Source: Christensenella sp. UBA7862 (GTDB taxonomy: Bacteria; Bacillota; Clostridia; Christensenellales; UBA1242). From it: a DNA stretch of 63,671 nt. The stretch lies in assembly GCA_002500135.1 (NCBI GenBank), contig DLSM01000010.1:1-63671 (forward strand). The letters are read 5' to 3'. Within the stretch, counting starts at the first letter, position 1; each line of letters starts with the position of its first letter. Positions 27,833-35,917 of this stretch are shown piece by piece. The notes under the pieces are model-generated. The model was not told the origin of the DNA, did no database searches, and worked only from the letters and a program-made list of their open reading frames with translations. The position numbers were made by a program, and so were the translations under genes.

Positions 27833-28029
27833 GTGTGTGCCTCCCATGTTAATTGTTTTGTGTGAAGGCTCCCCATTGTAAGGGGGAGTGGATTGCGTTA
27901 GCAAGACGAGGGGGTAGTCTAATGTGAATAACTACTTTACTATCAATATTACGAGAGAGTAGTAACTCAAATTTTACTACCCTTCCGTCAACTTCGTTGC
28001 CACCTCCCCTTACAAGTGGAGGCACACAC
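27833..28029. mobile_element. MITE-like element, 197 bp
   Basis: Terminal inverted repeats GTGTGTGCCTCC (27833-27844) and GGAGGCACACAC (28018-28029) are perfect. The symmetry extends inward imperfectly: TGTAAGGGGGAG near 27877 against the complement of CTCCCCTTACA near 28003, and GGGGGTAGT near 27910 against the complement of ACTACCCTT near 27976. It encodes no protein and could fold as one long hairpin. Its G+C is higher than that of the neighbours. Similar short palindromic elements are common in gut Bacillota. Confidence 0.75.
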
Positions 28030-28080
28030 GCTACAGAGTTTTTTTTGCTCGAAAAGTTTTTTATTTAAAATTTTAAAAAT

Positions 28081-28102
28081 AAAAAAGCCCCGAGGTGGGG
28101 CT
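28081..28102 (-). terminator. Terminator of coupling-protein gene
   Basis: The stem AGCCCC/GGGGCT is followed on the minus strand by a run of T (28081-28086 on the plus strand are A). It sits just past the stop codon at 28108. Confidence 0.85.
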
Positions 28103-28107
28103 GATTT

Positions 28108-30126
28108 TTATGAGAATGGGTTAATTGGTCTGTTTGGCATTTGTGGACGGAGAATAATGTTATTCCTTTGCACAATGCTATATGCCACTCTTTCCTCGTC
28201 CAGTGACCTAGATGGCACATATTCGCTTGACGCCAAAATGTGGTCATACATTGGGTTGGCGTAGGCTGGGGTGGAGTTGACCCTGATTGGGAATTCATTA
28301 AGAATTTTAACAATCATATCGCCAGTGCCGTCTTTCTTTGAAATGTGTGTAAGTTCGTCTGGATAGATAAGAGGTCTTGTCGTTGTGGAAATGCTTGTTG
28401 TGTAACTTGTTCCGTCCTTTTTGTCTTTGCTCTTATCGTCTTTAGATTTGCTTTCAGATGTTGAAGTATTTTCAATGGTCACTTCGCCACAAAGTTTAGA
28501 AAATTCTTCGCAAGTTTTTGCATCGTCTGCACCAATAAATATTTTAATAGGGCAGTTGCCTTTGATAACTGCAGCCACATCATCACCATATTTTGCGTTA
28601 AGTTGGCTGAAAGATTGAACAACAAGAGAGAAGTAAATGTGTCTGCTTCTGCCAACCGTAATAAGCGTGTCAATCTTATCAATTTTTGGCAAGTTTGCAA
28701 ACTCGTCAAGAAGGAAATATACATTTCTTGGCAGTGCTTGTCCTGGGCAACCAGAAGCGATGTCAACAAGTTTTTTGTAAAGTTGAGAAATAAGAAGTGT
28801 CGCAAGTTTGTGTCTTGATTCTTTTTCGTCTGGAATGATAATAAATAGTGCAGTTGGCCTGTCGGCAAATGTTGAAAAGTCCATTTCCGTCCCGCTTGTT
28901 GCAAAACAAAGTCCGTTGTCATTAAACAGTGCCAGTGACGCTGCAACAATGCCCATATAAGACTTTGTTGTGGTTGGTGCGTTGTTAATTGCACTTGAAA
29001 CAAGGGCAGGCACTTTGCTCAGTGGTGGACGACCTAAAAAGTAACTTCTGAGTGGCCCATAAGGGTTGTCATTTGACGCTGGGTCACGATAGTTTGCAAT
29101 TTTGGCCAAATTGTAGCAGTTAAATCTTTCTCTTGTCATGTTTAGTCTTGTGTCGTTTGAGTCTTCAAGCATGGCAAGCATTGTGCCGCGGATAAATTCT
29201 TGTGCGCCACGTTCCCACACTGGGTCTTGCGTGCTTTGAATAGGGCATAGGGTTGCCGCAATTTCTGCAATGTCATTTTCTGCTGCGTCAATAAGTTCTG
29301 CTCGCTTTGACCTTAGGTCAGAGTCAAGTGCTTCTTTGTTTGGATATGCAATGCCGTTGTATTCATACCATTCGTTGTTATATTCGTGTGCAATAATTTT
29401 AAGCCCTAGGTCTGCTGGGTTTACGCCCACGTGAGTTTTAACTTCGTCTTGCAAATGGTGTGCCTTGTGATATTGCACGAAAGCATTGTCCATTGGGTTC
29501 CAGCGAGAGGACTGATAAGGCTTTCTTAAGTCAAAAACCTTTACATCATAGCCTTCCACTTTTAACTTGTGACTGTGTTTTTCATAAAGTTCGCCTTTTG
29601 GGTCGGTGATAACAAAACTTGGCTTGCTTTGAGTTGACGACAAAACTTGAATTGATGGTTCAATGTATTTTTGTGTTTTACCAGTTCCAGTTGTACCAAT
29701 AATCATTGTGTGAATAGGACTATACATATTTATGTCCATGTTGTTGCCCTTAACTTCACTTCGTATCAAAATTCCGTCTTTGCTGGTGTGTAGTTGGTGC
29801 CAAGTGGTATACATAAACTTCTTTTCAGTTTTAAGTTCCTTTTCCGTCACCCAGCGAGAGTCGAAGAACTGGTCAATGCTTTTGCCTTCTTTGGTCTTTG
29901 TTTCTTGCTTAACGGTCTTTGGCTTGGTGTCTGCCGCTTTTGACAAAAGATACAAAATGTATCCGCCCCCGCCAATAACCACAGGAAGCATTGTGAGTTG
30001 ATTTGACATAAGTTTTGAAAAATCAAAAACCTTTGCACCGCTGGCATAATAACTTAGAGCCAGCCCCGCCCCAAAGCAAAGAAGCAAAATGAGTGGCAAA
30101 AATAAAAGTTTCTTTAAAGTTTTCAT
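28108..30126 (-). CDS. traG: VirD4/TraG-family type IV coupling ATPase
   Basis: A 672-residue T4SS coupling protein that selects substrates and feeds them to the channel. Two N-terminal membrane helices (about 5-27 and 45-62) are followed by the ATPase domain: Walker A MIIGTTGTGKTQ (about residue 145), ITDPKGELYE, Walker B YFLLDEFANLPKID (about 475), and the later motif RPLIYPDEL. ATG 30126 has SD GGAG at normal spacing; longer in-frame starts would add an unlikely N-terminal helix. It is divergent from the two pilin-like genes and is followed on its own strand by a MITE and the giant surface protein gene. No relaxase accompanies it. Confidence 0.9.
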   Translation of the reverse strand: MKTLKKLLFLPLILLLCFGAGLALSYYASGAKVFDFSKLMSNQLTMLPVVIGGGGYILYLLSKAADTKPKTVKQETKTKEGKSIDQFFDSRWVTEKELKTEKKFMYTTWHQLHTSKDGILIRSEVKGNNMDINMYSPIHTMIIGTTGTGKTQKYIEPSIQVLSSTQSKPSFVITDPKGELYEKHSHKLKVEGYDVKVFDLRKPYQSSRWNPMDNAFVQYHKAHHLQDEVKTHVGVNPADLGLKIIAHEYNNEWYEYNGIAYPNKEALDSDLRSKRAELIDAAENDIAEIAATLCPIQSTQDPVWERGAQEFIRGTMLAMLEDSNDTRLNMTRERFNCYNLAKIANYRDPASNDNPYGPLRSYFLGRPPLSKVPALVSSAINNAPTTTKSYMGIVAASLALFNDNGLCFATSGTEMDFSTFADRPTALFIIIPDEKESRHKLATLLISQLYKKLVDIASGCPGQALPRNVYFLLDEFANLPKIDKIDTLITVGRSRHIYFSLVVQSFSQLNAKYGDDVAAVIKGNCPIKIFIGADDAKTCEEFSKLCGEVTIENTSTSESKSKDDKSKDKKDGTSYTTSISTTTRPLIYPDELTHISKKDGTGDMIVKILNEFPIRVNSTPAYANPMYDHILASSEYVPSRSLDEERVAYSIVQRNNIILRPQMPNRPINPFS

Positions 30127-30543
30127 ATCGTTCTCCAAATGACAGAAAAATTTTTGTATCGCAGTTTTTTTGTTAAAATATCTCAATTTTTCAATTTCAT
30201 TGCAAAATATACAGATATTTTCCCCAAAACGCCAATAAAACAATATTATTATAATAAAAACATAAAAAACAATCAAATAAATTCACCCAAGTGGTTAAAA
30301 ATTTTTATAACAACATATTTTGATTAAATTTGTTTGTGGTGTGTGTTTGTATGTCACAATGGGGAGCCAAATTGCATTTTCTAGGGAATTTCTTTAAAAT
30401 TCTCCGTTTTTTCACGTTTTTTGTTAAAAAATATCCCCAAAAGTGAAAAAATAAAATTTTTTTTGATTTTTATGCAAAATTTGTTTTGAAATTGCAAAAA
30501 ATTGTGTTAGCATGATTATAACTTAAATAAAAGGGGAGAAAAA

Positions 30544-30966
30544 ATGAGATTTTTGAGTTTGCTCGGCGAAATAACCTATAATGGCGGTGGAATATTTAAG
30601 AGTGTCTTGAATGATTCAAATGGTTGGTTTCAAAAAGAAGGAAATCAATGGTTAGGACAAATTGTTGCTTTCTTGGGCAATATTCTTATTCCAGTCACTA
30701 TTATCATTCTTGCTGCTGCTGTTGTTTGGTGCGTTTATCTCGGCATTCAACTTGCAAGAGCGGAAGATGCTGGCAAAGCAGGGGATATTAAGAAAAGACT
30801 TATTAACGTTGCAGTAGCTTTTGTTATCACTTTGGCTGCAGTTTGGATTATTTCATCACTTATGGCATTTATCCCAACATGGCTTAACAAGAATGATGTT
30901 GCCGATCCAGGAACTACAACAACCATGATTGAAACAGCAATCCGTTCATTCCTTCCAAGGTTGTAA
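30544..30966 (+). CDS. Pilin-like T4SS membrane protein 1
   Basis: A 140-residue protein with two hydrophobic helices (about 45-70 and 87-110) joined by a charged loop QLARAEDAGKAGDIKKRL. This matches VirB2/TrbC-like and Mbov_0395-type pilin-like conjugation proteins of low-GC bacteria. No cleavable signal peptide is obvious. It is the first gene of the plus-strand secretion block, with SD AAGGGGAG and a TATAAC -10 candidate at 30517. A second related protein is encoded at 31364. It likely forms the pilus or channel lining. Confidence 0.75.
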   Translation: MRFLSLLGEITYNGGGIFKSVLNDSNGWFQKEGNQWLGQIVAFLGNILIPVTIIILAAAVVWCVYLGIQLARAEDAGKAGDIKKRLINVAVAFVITLAAVWIISSLMAFIPTWLNKNDVADPGTTTTMIETAIRSFLPRL

Positions 30967-30980
30967 TTTGGAAAATTGAA

Positions 30981-31036
30981 ACGCAATAAAAAAACACAAG
31001 GTTCAAGCCGTTTTGGCATGAGCCTTTTTGCGTTAT
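30981..31036 (+). terminator. Nested terminator after pilin-like gene 1
   Basis: The inner stem AAGGTTCAAGCC/GGCATGAGCCTT (loop GTTTT) lies inside an outer AACGCAA/TTGCGTT pair, with T-runs between. Strong termination here would make the first pilin-like gene more abundant than the downstream genes. The rest of the gap to 31363 holds AT-rich sequence with no gene. Confidence 0.75.
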
Positions 31037-31363
31037 AAGTGAAAATGGGCTTACAATGAGCCTTTTTGAACAAAAAAGCAACCTATAATAAAAATTTATA
31101 ATATTTTAGCAAAAAATGTCTTATTTTATTGGCGTTTTTTGTTTTTTTATGCTAAAATAGGTCAAACTAATTATGTTGCTGTTTTGTTGTCTTATTTGCA
31201 CTTCAAATTTGCTACAAAATGTCAACAGACCCTGCGTTTGATTGAGTTGAGACTTTTAGGAGTCTTTTGCACTTCGTGTGCGTAAGTTGTGGATAACTTT
31301 TATGTTTAACACAGAGAAAAGTGGCGAAATGTGGCGAAATCTATTTAAAGGGGAAATTAAGCC

Positions 31364-31885
31364 TTGTTTAATTTGTTTGGAATTGTAAAATTTGGATTAA
31401 AACTGCTTTTGGGACTGACTACTGGTACTCTTTTGGATGCAGAAACTGGTGCAGACGCTGCAACCACCGCTTCAGAACCAAAGAACGGACTTTTCGACCA
31501 CTGGCTTGTGGGTTTTGATGTGGAACATTTGGAAGCAGAAGGTTACAAGGGCGTTGCGGAAATTATGAAATTTCTTGACGCATATCTTATCCCAATAACT
31601 ATAGGACTTATGGCACTGGCAATTATCCTTGTTATTGTTGTTGGTGTGCAAATGGCAAAGGCGGAAAACGCAAGCAAAGCAGAAGAAGCAAAAAAACGTC
31701 TTTGGGGGCTTGCAATAGGCTTTGCGTCATTCATTATCGCCGTGTGGATAGGTGCTTTAATTATGAACAATATTCCAGAAATCGTCAAGGGGCTTCAAGA
31801 CATCTTTAACCCAGGTGACGGCTGGCAAGAAGTCGAAAAAACAGACGCAGTTATCCGCCTTATGAAATTCAATCTGAAATTGTGA
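31364..31885 (+). CDS. Pilin-like T4SS membrane protein 2
   Basis: A 173-residue paralogue of the 30544 protein. It shares the pattern LIP-TI, then VGVQMAKAENASKAEEAKKRL, then a second helix ending AVWIG. An N-terminal segment of about 60 residues precedes the homologous part. The start is TTG at 31364, with AAAGGGG about ten bases before; no ATG fits better. The last codons are part of a degenerate repeat that continues downstream. Two diverged pilin-like subunits suggest a mixed pilus or separate channel and surface roles. Confidence 0.7.
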   Translation: MFNLFGIVKFGLKLLLGLTTGTLLDAETGADAATTASEPKNGLFDHWLVGFDVEHLEAEGYKGVAEIMKFLDAYLIPITIGLMALAIILVIVVGVQMAKAENASKAEEAKKRLWGLAIGFASFIIAVWIGALIMNNIPEIVKGLQDIFNPGDGWQEVEKTDAVIRLMKFNLKL

Positions 31886-32027
31886 CCTAAATCTGAAATT
31901 TATCTTGTAACTTAACTTAAATTTAGTATTTCAGCATGAAATTTAACTTGAAATTGTTATTTAACTAGAAATTGAAATCAAAATATGAAGTTGTAACTTG
32001 AAAACATACTCAAAACTTGAAATTGTA
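31862..32027 (+). repeat. Degenerate TTGAAATTG-type repeats
   Basis: About ten imperfect copies of a short unit resembling AACTTGAAATTGTNA run from the 3' end of pilin-like gene 2 through the spacer, for example at 31872, 31891, 31936, 31948, 31966 and 32015. They encode no gene and may reflect replication slippage. The gap also contains the SD of the next gene. Confidence 0.55.
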
Positions 32028-32074
32028 ACAAAAGATTAGCAAAAAACTCAAAAAACACTTTAAAGAGGTGAAAA

Positions 32075-35000
32075 ATGAATTTAACTCATATGCTAGGTGA
32101 TATTGATTCATGGTGGCAAACAGTAACTTCTATTGCAGGTGAAGCCTTAAACTTTATAGGCTATCTCTTTTATGCCATTTTCACAGGCGTTGGCATGCTT
32201 ATAAACTTTGTTTTAAGCCTTTTTAAGCAGTTGGCGGGTATTGAGGAAATGACGCTTACTGCGACTTCCACAGTAGAGGGGCAAGCTGTGACAAAACGAA
32301 TTACAGTTGGTGGTGAAGGAAATTGGACGGATATTACATATGCCTTTATAACAAGTGATGCCGTTCGCACAACATTTTGGACAATTTTTGCAATGTGCAT
32401 TGCACTGCTTGTTGTTTTCACAATTTTTGCGATAGTCAAATCCGAATTTTCAACCGATGTCAAAAACGCTGCTAAACTTCCAATTCTTGAGCGTGCAGTT
32501 AAATCTGTTATAAACTTTCTTCTTATTCCAGTTATATCAATAGCGAGTTTGTATGGGGCAAACATGCTTACAAAAGCGGTTTATTACACCTTCAACACTG
32601 ACTCAAAATATTACATTACAAATGTTATGTTTAATGCAGGTGCTAAACAAGCCAACAGAGCGGCACTTGATGACGGTTTTGCAAACTTTCTTCTAACTGA
32701 CGAGGCGGTGTATTTTGCAGAGGAAGATGTGGTTAAGCCGCGAGATGCAGTTCTTGCTATGATGAGCAATTATTTTAATATTACAGAAGGGGAACTGACT
32801 ATTTACAAATACAAAAAAGGTGCTGAAAACACAAAGGGAGTTGTAAGTACGGAAAAATATCCCCTAGAGATTGACTTTCAAACAACAGCTTATTACGGCT
32901 CTGATCCTTATCTTTTAAATCAACTTTGCAACAATTTAGGCGATTATGACCGTTCAGAAAGCAATACCATAGCAGGAAAGTTTGGCTATTATTTAAAGGA
33001 CTCAATATGGCAGGATGAAAGAAAGGAGGTAGGATACGAGTGGTATGAGTGGACTTTCCAGGTCCCAGTTGTAACAGCTTACATAAATCAAAAGAGCGGT
33101 TTTAAGCAAATAATTTATGGTATTGCAAAAGATGAAGGGTACATAACAACTGCTGATGCAAAGCAATTTCCTACATTAACTTTTACAGTGACCGAGGCAA
33201 CGATCGGCAATAACGATTTTTATTTGAGTAAAAGAAATGACGTTTTCCAAAAAAGTAGAGCCAATACAACTATAACTGCAGACGATGTTGCGGGTTGGTT
33301 TGGTGCGGATGGTTGTCTGCAAGCGTGCCGAAAATTGAGTAATGCAGATATGGAACAGATTGCTGCAGTTGCGAATGAATATAATAGGGCTATTGCTGCC
33401 GAAAGCAATAAAGCAGCGGCAAAACAAGCCGTCGGGCTTTGGGAAGTTCTGCAATATGAGTACAACACTGAAGAAAATACTATTTTTGGTGAGAGACCTT
33501 CGTATACTGACCCAAGTGTTCAACTAATAACTCAAGAACAGAGAAATTGCTTGGTTGGATTTATAGACAGATTATTTGTCGGTTCGGGAAATGGTGGAGA
33601 CGCATATCGTTTATACAGAGTTAATGCACAAGATTCTTCAAATTCTTTCTTTACTACAGAGAAGCCTGCTGAGGGCGTAGATTATATGGAAATTTCCTCA
33701 ACCACACTGCATGTTGAAAAATATAACAGAAAAACTTGGCAAGGTATATTTGATGATACTAATGGGTGGAGTGCTAGCTATACCCCTGATGTTCAACAAT
33801 ATTTCTGGCGTCCTTCGACCTATTCCGGTGAAGCGGTTATGGATATGGGGCTTGTTGGATATTTCTACGAGTTCAACAACATGAACCTTGTTATGATGCT
33901 GTTTGGAATGGTGGCAATCGCTTGGCAATATTTCAAACTTATTTTGGTATTTGTAAAGCGTGCGTTGGAAATGGTCTTGTTGTTCCTAATGGCTCCAGTT
34001 GTAACGGCCATTGCTCCACTTGACAAGGGTAATGCAGAAAACAGTTGGCGAAGCAACTGGATAAAACAACTGACGATGACTGCAGTTCCAGTGTTCGCAA
34101 TTAACATTTTCTTCACTATCGTTCCACTTGTTTCTTCACTTAATATGTTTGCAAATACAAATCCTCTTGCTCTAACATACAACGCATTTGTGTCAATTAT
34201 CTTCATTTATGTTGGCGTAAGCATGATAAACAGAGCCTCAGCCCTTTTGGCAGGCTTCCTTGGCACGGAAGATATGATAGTCCAAGGCAAAGACCTCACC
34301 AGCAAAGCAACCGGCGTAGTCGGTACAGCATCCAAAGGTGCCGCCCTTGTAACAGGTGTAGCCCTCGCAGGACCCGCAGCGGCAATTAAGGCGGGCTATA
34401 GTTTGGCTAAAGGCAGAAAGGCAAGAAATGACAGCCTATTGCAAAGCAGAAAAGAAGCTCTTGGCGATCTTAATCAGCAAATTGCAGAAGCGAGAGAAAG
34501 TGGTGATGACGATAGAGTTAAAGAACTGCAAGAAAGAAAAAGCAAATATGAAAAATATTCAAAAAGGGGGTATGGTCAGTTACATGACCAGTATGCTAAA
34601 GATCAAAAAGCCTCACGAGATAAAATAAATCAATATACAGCCATGAACGAAAATGATGAAGTTTCTCTTGTAAGGCTTAGAGCAAAGGCTAACGACGAGG
34701 TTAGGAGAAGATTTAAAGAGCAGCAAGAGTCGTATAAATTAAGCGATCCTGATTATGAACCTATTTCCTTTGATGATATTCCAGAAGAACAAAGAAATAA
34801 GCTGTTTCAGGAAGAACAAACTAATGGCATTTATGCACAACAAATTAGAGAGAAAGAGAAAGCCATTGCTGACAGGAATTCCGCTATCGGTAACATGACC
34901 AATAGTTGGGCAGAGAATGCGAGTATGTATCGCAATATGATGCGTTCTCAAGACGATGCCAAAACTGCTGGCAAGGCTGCGAGAAGTGCTGCTTGGAAAG

Positions 35001-35812
35001 AGGCAAATGACGGTGGTACAGTGAAAGCATTGGAAGCTGGTCATAAGAAACTAAATAATTCTATGGTTGGCAGTGCTATTTCACACATTCCAGGACTAAA
35101 CTGGGCTGTGAATAAAGTTGCTTTTGGCGCACTTGGTGTTGGCGCTCAAATTGCAGATAGAAAATTTTTCTCTGGCACTCCAAAAAATGCAATGGACTTT
35201 GTGAAAGGTGTAAGCGGTGATGCAGGGAAGATTGCAGAAAAGTTTATGGACCCAGGCACAATCGGAAAAGTTATTTCAACAGATGACGAGAACAAATTTA
35301 GAGATACAGTTAAAGAAGAAAAAGCTCGTAAGAAAGCATGGGAAGAACAAATGAAGTTTGAAGACGACAAACTAAAGAAACAGAAAAAAGCCCAAGAAGA
35401 ACTTGAAACAAAACGTCAACTTAGAGAATATGAACGCTATAAAATGGGGGCATACAATGTTGAAGGCGGGAAAATGACCGTTAATGCGGACAAAGCTGAA
35501 ACAATAGCAAAACATTATGATAAGACAATAAATAGTCGTGCTGATCAAGATTTCAAGAACAATGTCCAAAGGGACGACAAAAACTTTGCTAAATTTAAGC
35601 AAATGCTTAAAGAAATGGAAGATGAAAGCAAGAAGAAAGCCCAAAACGTTAAGATTGACCCAAGAGATAAAGGCTTTGGCGAGCAAGTTATAAACGCTAT
35701 GAAAACTGTTAATGCTCAAAATAATCGTGAATTAAAGAATATCAATTCTGGTATTGCTTCGTTGTCGAAAAATATTGAAGATTTGGTAAAGAAAATGTCA
35801 AATAACTCATAG
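32075..35812 (+). CDS. VirB6/TrbL-like T4SS protein with long charged tail
   Basis: A 1245-residue protein. Membrane helices lie at about 20-55, 105-130 and 145-175, then a large soluble loop (about 180-590), then a cluster of five helices (about 595-750, including LVMMLFGMVAIAWQYFK and EMVLLFLMAPVVTAIAPLDK). From about 770 onward it is soluble, strongly charged and predicted to be coiled-coil. This matches the Mbov_0396-like ICE membrane protein family, the VirB6 counterpart of low-GC conjugation systems. It forms the inner channel together with VirB4. SD AGAGGTG precedes ATG. The tail of about 480 residues is an unusual extension. Confidence 0.8.
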   Translation: MNLTHMLGDIDSWWQTVTSIAGEALNFIGYLFYAIFTGVGMLINFVLSLFKQLAGIEEMTLTATSTVEGQAVTKRITVGGEGNWTDITYAFITSDAVRTTFWTIFAMCIALLVVFTIFAIVKSEFSTDVKNAAKLPILERAVKSVINFLLIPVISIASLYGANMLTKAVYYTFNTDSKYYITNVMFNAGAKQANRAALDDGFANFLLTDEAVYFAEEDVVKPRDAVLAMMSNYFNITEGELTIYKYKKGAENTKGVVSTEKYPLEIDFQTTAYYGSDPYLLNQLCNNLGDYDRSESNTIAGKFGYYLKDSIWQDERKEVGYEWYEWTFQVPVVTAYINQKSGFKQIIYGIAKDEGYITTADAKQFPTLTFTVTEATIGNNDFYLSKRNDVFQKSRANTTITADDVAGWFGADGCLQACRKLSNADMEQIAAVANEYNRAIAAESNKAAAKQAVGLWEVLQYEYNTEENTIFGERPSYTDPSVQLITQEQRNCLVGFIDRLFVGSGNGGDAYRLYRVNAQDSSNSFFTTEKPAEGVDYMEISSTTLHVEKYNRKTWQGIFDDTNGWSASYTPDVQQYFWRPSTYSGEAVMDMGLVGYFYEFNNMNLVMMLFGMVAIAWQYFKLILVFVKRALEMVLLFLMAPVVTAIAPLDKGNAENSWRSNWIKQLTMTAVPVFAINIFFTIVPLVSSLNMFANTNPLALTYNAFVSIIFIYVGVSMINRASALLAGFLGTEDMIVQGKDLTSKATGVVGTASKGAALVTGVALAGPAAAIKAGYSLAKGRKARNDSLLQSRKEALGDLNQQIAEARESGDDDRVKELQERKSKYEKYSKRGYGQLHDQYAKDQKASRDKINQYTAMNENDEVSLVRLRAKANDEVRRRFKEQQESYKLSDPDYEPISFDDIPEEQRNKLFQEEQTNGIYAQQIREKEKAIADRNSAIGNMTNSWAENASMYRNMMRSQDDAKTAGKAARSAAWKEANDGGTVKALEAGHKKLNNSMVGSAISHIPGLNWAVNKVAFGALGVGAQIADRKFFSGTPKNAMDFVKGVSGDAGKIAEKFMDPGTIGKVISTDDENKFRDTVKEEKARKKAWEEQMKFEDDKLKKQKKAQEELETKRQLREYERYKMGAYNVEGGKMTVNADKAETIAKHYDKTINSRADQDFKNNVQRDDKNFAKFKQMLKEMEDESKKKAQNVKIDPRDKGFGEQVINAMKTVNAQNNRELKNINSGIASLSKNIEDLVKKMSNNS

Positions 35813-35874
35813 TTGGCAAATAACGCTAAAAATTAACCAAAACAACAGAAAAAAGTAACAGAGTATTGTTAAAT

Positions 35875-35900
35875 TTCTCCCTGCCAAAAGGTGGGGAGAA
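35875..35900 (+). promoter_or_regulatory. Hairpin just upstream of virB4 Shine-Dalgarno
   Basis: TTCTCCC-TG-CC-AAAA-GG-TG-GGGAGAA forms a stem with a symmetrical internal loop and an A4 apical loop, eight bases before the SD GAGGTGAG. There is no T-run, so effects on translation or RNA stability are more likely than termination. Confidence 0.5.
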
Positions 35901-35917
35901 GCCTTAAGAGGTGAGAT

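Noticed and set aside
28081..28107. Part of the MITE
   Set aside because: The GC stem belongs to the coupling-gene terminator and lies outside the terminal inverted repeats of the MITE.
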